From Pseudaquabacterium inlustre (GTDB taxonomy: Bacteria; Pseudomonadota; Gammaproteobacteria; Burkholderiales; Burkholderiaceae_C), in NCBI RefSeq assembly GCF_038066595.1, contig NZ_JBBUTH010000001.1, positions 496,001 through 560,000 of the forward strand: DNA of 64,000 bases, in the 5' to 3' direction. The notes beneath the pieces are model-generated. The model saw nothing but the letters and a program-made list of their open reading frames with translations, made no database searches and was not told the origin of the DNA. Shown piece after piece: positions 19,737 through 30,319 of this stretch (position 1 is the first letter of the stretch; every line of letters begins with the position of its first letter). The position numbers and the translations under genes were made by a program.

Positions 19737-20693
19737 ATGGGTGCCTACCTCGCGCGCCGGCTGCTGGCCCTGCTGCCCACGCTGGTGCTGGCCTCGCTGA
19801 TCGTGTTCGTCACCATCCGCCTGATCCCGGGCGACGTGATCGACCTGATGCTGAGCCAGAACGATGTCTCGGCCGACAAGATGAGCCGCGAGCAGTTGGT
19901 GGCCGCACTCGGCTTCGACCGCCCGGTGGCCGAGCAGTACGGGCGCTGGGTGTCGGCCATCGTGCTGCACGGCGATCTGGGCAAGTCGCTGTGGCAGGCC
20001 ACGCCAGTGACCGAACTGCTGGCCACGCGCCTGCCGGTCACGTTCGAGCTGGGGCTGATGTCGCTGATCGTGGCGCTGACCATCGCGCTGCCGATCGGCA
20101 CCTGGTCGGCCATGCGACAGGACACGGCGGGCGACTACCTCGGCCGCTCGTTCTCCATCCTGCTGCTGGCTGTGCCCAGCTTCTGGCTGGCCACCATGGT
20201 GGTGGTGTTCCCGTCGATCTGGTGGGGCTGGAGCCCCGAGGTGAACTACGTGCGCTTCAGTGATGCGCCGTGGCAGAACCTCAAGCAGATGGCCCTGCCG
20301 GCGCTGGTGCTGGGCGCCGGCCTGTCGGCCATCACCATGCGGCTGATGCGCACCATGATGCTGGAGGTGCTGCGCCAGGACTACATCCGCACCGCCTGGG
20401 CCAAGGGCCTGCCCGAGCGCCTGGTGGTGGTGCGCCACGCGCTGCGCAACGCCCTGGTGCCGGTGATCACGCTGGTGGGCCTGCAGGTGCCGCTGCTGAT
20501 CGGCGGCGCGGTGATCATCGAGCAGATCTTCGTCATTCCCGGCATGGGCCTGCTGCTGCTGGAGGCCGTGAACCAGCGCGACTACCCGGTCATCACCGGT
20601 GTGTTCCTGGTGGTGGGCTGCGGCGTGATGGCCATCAACCTGCTGGTCGACCTGAGCTACGGCCTGCTCGACCCCAAGGTGCGCTACCGATGA
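19737..20693 (+). CDS. ABC transporter permease, DppB/OppB type
   Basis: This 318-residue inner-membrane permease has six helices and the family's N-terminal YLARRLLALLPTLVLASLIVF. The large periplasmic loop carries the usual ALGFDRPVAEQYGRW, and the cytoplasmic EAA loop is YIRTAWAKGLPERLVVVRHALRN. It forms one half of the channel of a peptide/opine/nickel-class importer. Its stop overlaps the start of the second permease gene as ATGA. Within this operon the substrate is more likely a metabolite feeding the neighbouring acyl-CoA genes than a peptide, but that is inference. Confidence 0.93.
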   Translation: MGAYLARRLLALLPTLVLASLIVFVTIRLIPGDVIDLMLSQNDVSADKMSREQLVAALGFDRPVAEQYGRWVSAIVLHGDLGKSLWQATPVTELLATRLPVTFELGLMSLIVALTIALPIGTWSAMRQDTAGDYLGRSFSILLLAVPSFWLATMVVVFPSIWWGWSPEVNYVRFSDAPWQNLKQMALPALVLGAGLSAITMRLMRTMMLEVLRQDYIRTAWAKGLPERLVVVRHALRNALVPVITLVGLQVPLLIGGAVIIEQIFVIPGMGLLLLEAVNQRDYPVITGVFLVVGCGVMAINLLVDLSYGLLDPKVRYR

Positions 20694-21541
20694 ACGCGGC
20701 GATCCGTTTCACCCGCCGCCTGTTCGCCGACAAGCCGCTGGGCGCGGCCGGTGGCGTGCTGCTGCTGGCCTTCGTGATCGTGGGGCTCACGGCCGACTGG
20801 ATCGCGCCCTACGGCTTCAACGAGATCTCGCCGATCGACCGGCTGCAGGCGCCGTCGTGGGAGCACTGGTTCGGCACCGACAACCTGGGCCGCGACCTGC
20901 TCAGCCGCTGCATCCACGGCGCGCAGCTGAGCGTCATCATCGGCTGCGCCGCGGCCACGCTGGCCACGCTGATCTCGGGCCTGATTGGCATCGTCAGCGG
21001 CTACTTCGGCGGCAAGGTCGATCTGGTGATCCAGCGCTTCGTCGATGCGTGGATGAGCTTCCCCGACCTGATCATCCTGATCGTCGTGGTGTCGGTGGTG
21101 GGGCCGGGCATGCCGCAGATCATCGGCACGCTGGGCCTGCTGCTGGGCATCGGCGGCTCGCGCATCGTGCGCAGCGCGGTGCTGGGTGTGCGCGAGCAGA
21201 TGTACGTGCACGCCGCGCAATCGGTGGGCGCGTCCACCGCGCGCATGCTGTGGCGCCACATCCTGCCCAATGTGCTGCCGCCGATCATCGTGCTGTTCAC
21301 CACCCGCGTGGGCACGGTGATCCTGGCCGAGTCGGGCCTGGCCTTCCTGGGCCTGGGCGTGCCACCGCCGGCGCCCACCTGGGGCGCCATGCTGTCGGGC
21401 AGCGGCCGCACCTACATGTTCCAGGGGCCCTGGCTGGCGCTGGCGCCGGGCCTGTGCCTCACCGCGGTGGTGTATGCCACCAATGTGTTCGGCGATGCGC
21501 TGCGGGATCTGCTCGATCCGCGCATGCGCGGCAGCCGTTGA
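20690..21541 (+). CDS. ABC transporter permease, DppC/OppC type
   Basis: This 283-residue permease pairs with the preceding one. It has the OppC N-terminal domain segment IDRLQAPSWEHWFGTDNLGRDL, several membrane helices, and the EAA loop YVHAAQSVGASTARMLWRHILPN. The C-terminal part has GLAFLGLGVPPPAPTWGAML, a strong DppC signature. The ATG at 20690 overlaps the previous stop by four bases. Confidence 0.93.
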   Translation: MNAAIRFTRRLFADKPLGAAGGVLLLAFVIVGLTADWIAPYGFNEISPIDRLQAPSWEHWFGTDNLGRDLLSRCIHGAQLSVIIGCAAATLATLISGLIGIVSGYFGGKVDLVIQRFVDAWMSFPDLIILIVVVSVVGPGMPQIIGTLGLLLGIGGSRIVRSAVLGVREQMYVHAAQSVGASTARMLWRHILPNVLPPIIVLFTTRVGTVILAESGLAFLGLGVPPPAPTWGAMLSGSGRTYMFQGPWLALAPGLCLTAVVYATNVFGDALRDLLDPRMRGSR

Positions 21542-21564
21542 TGTCACCCCGAGGAGACGCCGCC

Positions 21565-23277
21565 ATGATCCGCATCCCGACCTTGAGCCTGCTGGCCGCC
21601 GCCCTGATGGCTGCCGGTGCAGCCCATGCCCAGGCACCTGCTGCTGCCGCCAAGGCCGCGCCCGTCAAACCGCAGTACGGCGGCGAACTGAACATCGGCA
21701 ACGTGTACGTCACCGTCTCGCCGATGTCGGCCGACCATGCCGACTGGGCCTGGAAGCACAGCCAGGACACCGGGCTGGTCTACGAGCACCTGTTCGCCGC
21801 CGACCTGGACAAGAGCCAGCGCAAGGGCGGCAAGTACGACTTCACGGCCGATGCCTTCCTGCCGCCCGACGCCATCCGCGGCGAGCTGGCCGAGAAATGG
21901 GAGATGAAGCCCAACCCCTTGCGCGTGGAGATCCAGTTGCGCAAGGGCGTGATGTTCCCGGCCAAGCCCGGCGTGATGGAAGCGCGCGAGCTCACCAGTG
22001 ACGACGTGGTGGGTACCTTCGAGCGCCTGAACAAGAGCCCGAAGAAGATCCCCGGCTACTTCGACCATGTGGACCGCGTGGAGGCCAACGGCAAGCACGG
22101 CGTCACGGTGTTCCTGAAGCAGTACAACGCCGAGTGGGACTACCGCTTCGGCTGGGGCTATTACAGCGCCATCGTGCCCAAGGAGGTGGCGGCCGCCGGC
22201 GGCGGCAACTGGAAGAACGTCAACGGCACCGGCCCGTTCTCGGTGCAGGAATACGTGCAGGGCAACTCGCTGATCTTCGCGAAGAACCCCGGCTACTGGG
22301 ACAAGGAGAAGATCGGCGGCGCCGAGCACAAGCTGCCCTTCGTCGACAAGATCACCTACCGCTTCATCAAGGACGAGGCCACCTTCGTCACCGCGCTGCG
22401 CACCGGCAAGCTCGACATCCTGGAATCGGTGCGCTGGAGCCATGTGGACGAGCTGAAGAAAACCGCGCCCAAGATCCAGTGGCACCGCTACCTGGCCAAT
22501 GGCGGGCAGTTCATCTCGATGCGCATGGACACCAAGCCCTTCGACGACATCCGCGTGCGCCGCGCGCTGAACCTGGCGGTGGACAAGAACGCCATCATCA
22601 AGAGCTACTACGGCGGCAACGCCGAGATGCTGGCCTACCCGATGCATCCCACCTACACCGGCTACTACGAGCCGCTGAAGGACATGCCCGACAGCGTGAA
22701 GGAGCTCTACAGCTACGACCCCGCCAAGGCCAAGAAGCTGCTGGCCGAGGCCGGGCTGGACAAGGGCTTCACGTTCAAGGTGCAGACCAGCAGTTCCAGC
22801 GTCGAGGGCGACCTGCTGCAGATGGTGGCCGCCTACCTGGCCAAGGTGGGCGTGAAGATGGAGATCCAGACGCTGGAGTACGGCGCCTACTTCAGCGCCA
22901 TGATGACCAAGACCAACGCGCCGGGCTACTTCATGTACCTGGGCAACACCAACCCGACCACGGCGCTGCGCAAGAGCTTCGTCAAGGGCAATGTGTGGAA
23001 CCCCGCCCAGTTCAGCGATCCCGAGATCGACAAGAAGATGGCCGAGACCTATGCCGAGCCCGACGAGCGCGTGCGCCAGGTGAAAGTGCGGCTGATGACC
23101 CGCCAGGTGCTGGAGAAGGCGCCGATCATCGTGCTGCCCACGCCCTACACCTACACCGGCTGGTGGCCCTGGGTGCAGAACTACGGCGGCGAGCTGCGCG
23201 CCGGCGCCGAGCGGCCGGGCCCGATCCACGCCCGCATCTGGGTCGATCAGGAGATGAAGAAGAAGATGGGCTTCTGA
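21565..23277 (+). CDS. ABC transporter substrate-binding protein (family 5)
   Basis: This 570-residue periplasmic binding protein starts with MIRIPTLSLLAAALMAAGAA and an AHAQA signal peptidase site, after a GAGGAGA ribosome site. Family 5 features include an early YGGELNIG strand, LAEKWEM, the DDVVGTFERL helix, VNGTGPFSVQEY, VRRALNLAVDKNAI, and AKAKKLLAEAGLDKG. It is somewhat longer than typical DppA (about 535 residues), with a lysine-rich surface. It sits between the permease and ATPase genes, the usual order for this class. Ligand specificity cannot be read, but a charged organic acid or peptide-like molecule is typical for the family. Confidence 0.92.
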   Translation: MIRIPTLSLLAAALMAAGAAHAQAPAAAAKAAPVKPQYGGELNIGNVYVTVSPMSADHADWAWKHSQDTGLVYEHLFAADLDKSQRKGGKYDFTADAFLPPDAIRGELAEKWEMKPNPLRVEIQLRKGVMFPAKPGVMEARELTSDDVVGTFERLNKSPKKIPGYFDHVDRVEANGKHGVTVFLKQYNAEWDYRFGWGYYSAIVPKEVAAAGGGNWKNVNGTGPFSVQEYVQGNSLIFAKNPGYWDKEKIGGAEHKLPFVDKITYRFIKDEATFVTALRTGKLDILESVRWSHVDELKKTAPKIQWHRYLANGGQFISMRMDTKPFDDIRVRRALNLAVDKNAIIKSYYGGNAEMLAYPMHPTYTGYYEPLKDMPDSVKELYSYDPAKAKKLLAEAGLDKGFTFKVQTSSSSVEGDLLQMVAAYLAKVGVKMEIQTLEYGAYFSAMMTKTNAPGYFMYLGNTNPTTALRKSFVKGNVWNPAQFSDPEIDKKMAETYAEPDERVRQVKVRLMTRQVLEKAPIIVLPTPYTYTGWWPWVQNYGGELRAGAERPGPIHARIWVDQEMKKKMGF

Positions 23278-23298
23278 ACGCCGCTCACACCTGACGAT

Positions 23299-24271
23299 AT
23301 GACGGAACCCTTGCTCTCGGTGCGTGGCCTGACCACGCGCTTTCGCACCGACCGCGGCACAGTCAACGCGGTGGAGGACGTGAGCTTCGACCTGATGCCG
23401 GGCCAGACCCTGGCCATCGTCGGCGAATCGGGCTCGGGCAAGAGCGTCACGGCCATGTCGCTGATGCGCCTGATCCCCGATCCGCCGGGCCGCATCGTGG
23501 CCGGCCAGGTGCTGTTCGAAGGGCAGGATCTGCTGAAGCTCAGCGAAGCGCAGATGCGCGCAGTGCGCGGCGACCGCATCGCGATGATCTTCCAGGAGCC
23601 GATGAGTTCGCTGAACCCGGCGCTGACCGTGGGCTTCCAGATCGCCGAGCCCATCCACCAGCACCGGCGCACGCCCTGGGTGCAGGCCCTGGCCCAGGCG
23701 GTGGGCCTGCTCGAGCGCGTGCGCGTGCCCGATGCGGCCGAGCGCGCCCGTGCCTGGCCGCACCAGTTCTCTGGCGGCATGCGCCAGCGCGCGATGATCG
23801 CCACCGCGCTGGCCTGCCAGCCGCGGCTGATCATCGCCGACGAGCCCACCACGGCGCTCGATGTCACGGTGCAGGCGCAGATCCTCGACCTGCTGAAGGA
23901 ACTGACCCGCGAGACCGGCGCCGCGCTGATCCTGATCACGCACGACCTGGGCGTGGTGGCCCGCTATGCCGATCGCGTGGCCGTGATGTACGGCGGGCGC
24001 ATCGTCGAGCAGGCCGATGCCCGCACGCTGTACCGCCAGCCGCGCCACCCGTACACGCAAGGGTTGCTGGCTTCGGTGCCCAAGCTGGACGGAGACACCA
24101 GCGAACGTCTCGTGCCCATCGAGGGCTCGCCACCCGATCTGGCCGCGCTGCCGCCGGGCTGCGCCTTCGCGCCGCGCTGCCGCCAGGCCACGGCCGAGTG
24201 CCTCGCCCAGCGCCCTGAACTCCGCCCCGCCAGTGCGGGCTCGCAACACCTCCACGCCTGCCTGCGCGCTG

Positions 24272-24291
<20 letters not shown>
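23299..24291 (+). CDS. ABC transporter ATPase, DppD/OppD type
   Basis: This 330-residue ATPase has Walker A GESGSGKS (about 42-49), Q-loop FQEPMSSLNP, ABC signature FSGGMRQRAMIA, Walker B LIIADEP and switch His in LITHDLG. The C-terminal oligopeptide-transporter domain has the cysteines of the PPGCAFAPRC motif; such domains in this class can hold a 4Fe-4S cluster. Its 3' end overlaps the start of the second ATPase gene by 20 bp. Confidence 0.95.
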
Positions 24292-25356
<1,065 letters not shown>

Positions 25357-25360
<4 letters not shown>

Positions 25361-26760
25361 CCCAGGGCACCCACCGCTTCAAGGAAAAGCGCGAGGCCAT
25401 CCTCGATGGCGCGGCGCGGCTGTTCAACCAGCACGGCATCCGCGGCGGCACGCTGGCCGACGTGGCGCGCAGCGTGGGCCTGGCCACCAACAGCATCACC
25501 TACTACTACCGCCGCAAGGAAGACCTGGCCTGCGCCTGCCTGCAGCGCGCCATGGACGCGATGAGCCAGGACGCCGCCACCGCCGTGGCCCTGGCCAACA
25601 CGCTGGACGAGCGCGTGCGGGTGTTCCTGTCGCGCTACCTGGGCCGGCTGGCCGACATCGCCGAGGGCCGCCACCCCGAACTGGTGGTGTTCTCCGACCT
25701 GCTGACGCTGGCACCGCCGCACGACGCGCAGATGGCCGAGGCCTACACCGCCATGTTCCGCCAGGTGCGCGCGGTGCTGGAGGCTCCCGACGCGCCGCCA
25801 CTGGAGCGCGACGCGTTGAACGCCCGCGCCCACCTGCTGCTGTCCACCGCCTCGTGGGCGCGTGCCTGGGTGCACCGCTTCGAGCCACAAGACTACCCGG
25901 TGGTGGCCGCGCGCATGGCCGACCTGCTGCTGGAAGGCCTGGCCAGTGCCACCGCCCGCACCCAGGGCACGCCCGCCGAAGGCCTGGTGCTGGCCCTGCC
26001 CGTGTCGGCCGCGGGCGCGCTCGACGACACCGCCACCGCCTACCTGCGCGCCGCCACGCGCCTGGTCAACGAGCATGGCTACCACGGCGCCTCGGTGGAC
26101 CGCATCGCGGCCGAACTGCAGCTCACCAAGGGCAGCTTCTACCACCACCACGAGACCAAGGAAGACCTGATCGCTGCCTGCTTCACGCGCACCTTCGCGG
26201 TGGTGCGCGCGGCGCAGAGCGAGGCACTGGCAATGCGCGGCGCCCAGGGCCAGGCACTGCCGGGTCTGGACCGCCTGGCCCTGGCCTGCCGCACGCTGCT
26301 TGACTTCCAGATGGGTGAGTTGGGCCCGCTGCTGCGCATCACCGCCTGGACGGCCCTGCCCGAGGCCATCCGCCGCGACACGCAACGCACCATGGGCCGG
26401 CTGGGCGAGCGCTTCGCCAGCTTCGTGATCGACGGCATGGCCGATGGCTCGGTGCGCGTGCTCGATCCGTCGGTGGCCGCGCAGGTGATCAACGGCATGA
26501 TCAACGCCACCGCCGAGATGCAACGCTGGGCGCGCGGCCTGAATGCCGGCAATGCCTTCGTGCTGTACACGCTGCCGCTGTTCACCGGCCTGCGGCGCGC
26601 GCCACCGGCGGCCGGCACCACGCACAAAGCTGCAGAGACATCCGGCGCGGCGCCTGTCGCCCAGGTGTCGAGCGCAGACATCCTGGCTGCGCTAGCGTCG
26701 TCGGCGCGCGAGCGTCTGCCCCCTGCGTCGCAGGTGCGCGTGCGCCGCAAACCTTCCTGA
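25357..26760 (+). CDS. Tandem (double) TetR-family transcriptional regulator
   Basis: At 467 residues this is about twice the normal TetR length and contains two complete TetR modules. The first HTH (about 10-57) reads AARLFNQHGIRGGTLADVAR and ends with ITYYYRRKEDL. The second (about 229-276) reads ATRLVNEHGYHGASVDRIAA and ends with GSFYHHHETKEDL. Each is followed by its own helical ligand/dimer domain. A TetR dimer has two HTH domains, so this chain may bind DNA as a pseudo-dimer or as a four-headed dimer. It overlaps the ATPase stop (ATGA) and precedes the acyl-CoA ligase by 7 bp, so it likely controls this island in response to the substrate or its CoA ester. Confidence 0.9.
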
Positions 26761-26767
26761 CCCATCC

Positions 26768-28369
26768 ATGACCACCGCTGCCCACCCCGCCTCGCCCATC
26801 CAGACCACGGGCCAGCACGACCCCTCGCTGGAGCTACCCGACTTTCGCGACCTGCCCGGCATGATCGCCGGCCACGCCCGCCAGCAGCCCGACGCCCCGG
26901 CGCTGACCACCGGCGAGCAGACGCTCAGCTATGCCCAGCTGGATGCGCTGATCGACCGCATCGCCGCCACGCTGCAGCGCGACGGGTTGACGCCGGGCGA
27001 CACCATCGCCATCGACGCATTCGCCAACAACGCCTATGTGGCGCTGTTCATGGGCGCGCTGCGCGCCGGCCTGGCCGTGGCGCCGCTGGCCCCCAGTAGC
27101 ACGCCGGCGCAGATCGGCACCATGACCGGTGACGCCGGCGCGCGCCACCTGTTCCTGGACGCGCCGAACGCCGCGGCCGTGCCGGCCGACATCACCGGCC
27201 ACGGCGTGCGCCGCATCCGTCTCGACGACAGCACCGACGGCGACGAACGCCTGAGCGACTGGCTGGCGCCCGAAGGCGCCAGGCCCACACCTGTGACGCT
27301 GGGCTGGACGCACCCGTTCAACATCATCTACAGCAGCGGCACCACCGGCACGCCCAAGGGCATCGTGCACTCGCACGGCCTGCGCTGGGGCCAGATCCGG
27401 CGTGCCGAGGCCGCAGGCTACGGCCCGGGCAACGTGACGCTGATCGCCACGCCGCTGTACAGCAACACCACGCTGGTGGTGGTGATCCCCACGCTGGCGC
27501 GCGGCGGGCATCTGGTGATGATGTCGAAGTTCGACACCCGCGGCTACCTGGAGCTGGCGCAGAAGCACCGCGCCACGCACACCATGCTGGTGCCGGTGCA
27601 GTACCAGCGGCTGATGGACTATGCCGACTTCGACCGCTACGACCTCAGCAGCTTCACGTTCAAGGCCTGCACCAGTGCCCCGTTCAATGCCGCGCTGAAG
27701 GCCCAGGTGCTCCAGCGCTGGCCCGGCGGCCTGACCGAGTACTACGGCATGACCGAGGGCGGCGGCAGCTGCATCCTGTACTGCCATCTGTTCCCGAACA
27801 AGCTGCACACGGTGGGCCAGCCGGCCGAAGGGCATGAGATCCGCCTGATCGACGAGGACGGCAAGGAACTGCCGCGCGAGCCGGAACTGATGGGCGAACT
27901 GGTGGGACGCTCACCCAGCATGATGATGGGCTATCAAAATCAGCCCGAGAAGACGCGCGAGGCCGAGTGGTTCGACGCCGAAGGCCGCCGCTTCATCCGC
28001 ACCGGCGACGTGGGCCGCTTCGATGCCGACGGCTTCCTGATCCTGATGGACCGCCGCAAGGACATGGTCATCAGCGGCGGCTTCAACATCTACCCCAGCG
28101 ATCTGGAAGCCGAACTGCGCCAACATCCCGCGGTGGCCGATGTGGCCGTGGTGGGCGTGCCCAGCAAGGAATGGGGCGAGACACCGGTGGCCTTCGTGGT
28201 GCGCAAGGCGGGTTCGACCGACGACGCCGAGTCGATCCGTGCGTGGATGAATGGCCGTGTGGGCAAGACGCAGCGGCTGCACGCCTTGCGCTTCATCGAC
28301 GAGCTGCCGCGCAGTGCGATCGGCAAGATCCTGAAGCGGGAGTTGCGGGAGACCTATTCGGAGACTTGA
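26768..28369 (+). CDS. AMP-dependent acyl-CoA synthetase/ligase
   Basis: This 533-residue ANL-family enzyme activates a carboxylic acid to its CoA ester through an acyl-AMP. Motifs include the phosphate loop YSSGTTGTPKG (about 188-198), YYGMTEGG, RTGDVGRFDADGFL, the hinge RRKDMVISGGFNIYPSD, and the catalytic Lys in IGKILKREL. It closes the rightward importer-TetR operon, 7 bp after the regulator, so it probably activates the imported compound. The class includes medium-chain fatty acid, aromatic and cyclic acid ligases; the acyl pocket cannot be assigned by eye. Confidence 0.93.
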   Translation: MTTAAHPASPIQTTGQHDPSLELPDFRDLPGMIAGHARQQPDAPALTTGEQTLSYAQLDALIDRIAATLQRDGLTPGDTIAIDAFANNAYVALFMGALRAGLAVAPLAPSSTPAQIGTMTGDAGARHLFLDAPNAAAVPADITGHGVRRIRLDDSTDGDERLSDWLAPEGARPTPVTLGWTHPFNIIYSSGTTGTPKGIVHSHGLRWGQIRRAEAAGYGPGNVTLIATPLYSNTTLVVVIPTLARGGHLVMMSKFDTRGYLELAQKHRATHTMLVPVQYQRLMDYADFDRYDLSSFTFKACTSAPFNAALKAQVLQRWPGGLTEYYGMTEGGGSCILYCHLFPNKLHTVGQPAEGHEIRLIDEDGKELPREPELMGELVGRSPSMMMGYQNQPEKTREAEWFDAEGRRFIRTGDVGRFDADGFLILMDRRKDMVISGGFNIYPSDLEAELRQHPAVADVAVVGVPSKEWGETPVAFVVRKAGSTDDAESIRAWMNGRVGKTQRLHALRFIDELPRSAIGKILKRELRETYSET

Positions 28370-28436
28370 GCGGTCTTTTGGGATCTCATTTGTTCGCGCG
28401 CTGGCCTTCCACGGTCTGCTCGTGGCCAAGGCCGCC

Positions 28437-28506
28437 GGGTATCGGGCTGACTCCATGTCCCCCGGGCCTGCGGCCCTCCTCCTTTACTTACGTCAGCCCG
28501 ATACCC
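28437..28506. repeat. Inverted repeat with 15-bp perfect arms (possible bidirectional terminator)
   Basis: GGGTATCGGGCTGAC at 28437 returns as its exact reverse complement at 28492-28506 with a 40-bp loop. It lies between the convergent acyl-CoA ligase and MFS genes, so it may end both transcripts. The T-run expected of a simple intrinsic terminator is absent. The loop contains a small hairpin around GGGCCTGCGGCCC. Confidence 0.6.
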
Positions 28507-28563
28507 GACGTCCTCGTCCCGAGGCACCGTGGCGCGCCACGAATCGCATGCCACGATGGTGCG

Positions 28564-28806
28564 GCCAAGCCGGGGCCGGGTGTCCGGCGGCGTGAATCTG
28601 CGGCGGTGAGGAGCGGAGGATGCGTGGCAGCGGGCGCAGCCCGCATCGACTTCTGACTCGCATCGCTTGTCCGAGCACAGTGAGCGTCAGCGAACGGCGC
28701 GAGTTGCGATGCGCTGCCACGCAGCCGAGCACCGCAACGAAGTCGGCCGCCCACGCGGCCGACCGCCGCAGTTGAGCGCTGCCGGACACCCGGCCCCGGC
28801 TTGGCT
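28564..28806. repeat. 243-bp inverted-repeat element with 25-bp perfect ends
   Basis: The 25 bases at 28564-28588 (GCCAAGCCGGGGCCGGGTGT and five more) are repeated exactly in reverse complement at 28782-28806. Similarity continues inward for about 20 more bases around CTGCGGCGGT. Inside is a second inverted pair, GCGTGGCAGCG near 28622 and CGCTGCCACGC near 28711. With the hairpin at 28437 this accounts for most of the 471-bp gene-free gap (28370-28840). No coding sequence or transposase is visible. It looks like a non-autonomous mobile or REP-type element, different from the one at 10.8 kb. Confidence 0.75.
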
Positions 28807-28840
28807 TGCTCAGACCGCAGCACGCATGAAGTAACTCGAC

Positions 28841-30091
28841 TCAATACACAGCAGAAGCAGCCAAAGCATGCCGCCACTGAAACCAGCACAACACGCCAAA
28901 CCCCACCGCCAGCACCTGAAACCCTGACTGCGGACCCCAATGCTGGCTGAGCACCCCACCCACCAGCGTGCCCAGCACCCCGCCCGCCGGCGGCCCGAGC
29001 GAGATCAACCCACCCACCCGACCCCGACCATGACGCTGCAGCGCAACGGCCATGCGATTCACGCTGGTGATGCCCTGCACCGCCAGCCCCACGCCCAGCA
29101 AGGCCGCGCCCAGCCACAGCACCCACGGTGCCCAGGCCCAGCCCAGCAGCACGGCCTGCAGCAGCAGGCACACACAGGCGCCCAGGTAGGTCCAGCCCTG
29201 CGGCCAGCGTGACAGCCAGTGGCCACCGGCCAGCAGCAGCGCCACGAACACCACCCCCTGCAGCGTCACCAGCCCGGCGGCAGCCTGCACCGGCAGATGG
29301 AAGACCCGCATCGCCAACACCAGCACGAACACCGCAAAGTAGCCCACGGCCATCTGCGTGAGGAAGTCGATGGCCATGGTGCGGCGCAGGTCGGCGTCGT
29401 CGCGCAGCACAGCGGCGGAATGGCGCGTGCGCGCCATCAATGCCCCCCAGCCACCGGGCAGCGCGGCAGCCGCGGGATGCGCCGGCTCCAGCGCATGGCG
29501 GCCCATCGCCCAGGCCACCACCAGCAGCGCCCCGGCGATGCGGAAGGCCCAGGCATAGCCCAGCGCGCCGATCAGCAGCGCCGCCAGCGTGGGGCCGGTG
29601 AAGAACATGCCCAGCATGCTGGCCGCGCGGTTCCAGCCCGCCTGGGCCGGTGCCAGGCGCGGCATCAGCAGCAGGAACTCGGCATGCACCGGCACCACGC
29701 GGAACGGCAGCGCCAGGCCCTGCATCGCGGCCACCGCCACCAGCAACCCCACGCCACCCCAGGCAGCCACCGCCGGCAGCGCCAGCGCGAACATCGCCGC
29801 GGCCACGGCCACACCGAAGCCGAACAGCGCCCGGCTGCCATGGCGCTCCATCCACAGCCCCATCGGCAGCGCCAGCAGCAGCAGGCCGGTGTAGCCCAGC
29901 CCGCCCACCAGGCCCACCTGCCAGGGCTGCGCGCCCAGCGAGGTGGCAAACAGCGGCAGCGCCACCCGCGACAGGCCGTTGGTGGTGCCCACCAGCACGC
30001 CGATCAGCAGCAAGCCCGTCAGCGTGGCGCCCACCGGGCGGCCCGCATCCTGGCGCGGGTCGGCGCTGGGGGCTGGCGGTCGGTCCTGCAT
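28841..30091 (-). CDS. Major facilitator superfamily transporter
   Basis: This 416-residue membrane protein shows about twelve helices. The N-terminal half has PLFATSLGAQPWQVGLVGGL and the loop-2 motif LPMGLWMERHGSRALFGFG, which is the MFS GxxxDRxGRR analogue. The second half has RRTMAIDFLTQMAVGYFAVF and GISxxG-like glycine runs near the end (GLISLGPPAGGVLGTLVGGVL). The open frame continues far upstream antisense to the FadB-like gene; the ATG at 30091 (MQDRPPAPSA) is chosen because it places about 20 polar residues before the first helix. It sits back-to-back with the beta-oxidation operon and may export or import a pathway intermediate. Confidence 0.85.
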   Translation of the reverse strand: MQDRPPAPSADPRQDAGRPVGATLTGLLLIGVLVGTTNGLSRVALPLFATSLGAQPWQVGLVGGLGYTGLLLLALPMGLWMERHGSRALFGFGVAVAAAMFALALPAVAAWGGVGLLVAVAAMQGLALPFRVVPVHAEFLLLMPRLAPAQAGWNRAASMLGMFFTGPTLAALLIGALGYAWAFRIAGALLVVAWAMGRHALEPAHPAAAALPGGWGALMARTRHSAAVLRDDADLRRTMAIDFLTQMAVGYFAVFVLVLAMRVFHLPVQAAAGLVTLQGVVFVALLLAGGHWLSRWPQGWTYLGACVCLLLQAVLLGWAWAPWVLWLGAALLGVGLAVQGITSVNRMAVALQRHGRGRVGGLISLGPPAGGVLGTLVGGVLSQHWGPQSGFQVLAVGFGVLCWFQWRHALAASAVY

Positions 30092-30190
30092 GGTGCAGCA
30101 TGGCCGCGGCCGCTGCCGCCCGCCCATCACCCAGGTGACACCGGCGGGCCGGGCATGTCTGGATTGCCAGCCCACGCTGCGGGCGACTAG

Positions 30191-30203
30191 CATCGTACCG
30201 ATG
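30191..30203. promoter_or_regulatory. Small palindrome in the divergent MFS / beta-oxidation promoter region
   Basis: CATCGTACCGATG is a 13-bp dyad (CATCG and CGATG around TAC). It lies 117 bp upstream of the bifunctional beta-oxidation gene and 100 bp upstream of the MFS gene. A further 8-bp inverted pair, GCTTCGAA at 30203 and TTCGAAGC at 30251, overlaps and follows it. These are operator-like, and the tandem TetR regulator of the island is a candidate ligand, but no binding evidence exists. Confidence 0.3.
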
Positions 30204-30319
30204 CTTCGAACGCATGCCCCGCCTACAGCACACATGCGCCGAACCCATTTTTCGAAGCGCGCCAGCCCAGCAGGCCCGGCGCGCACCTCCACACCTTCAT
30301 CCCACAGGAGCAGCCTGCG

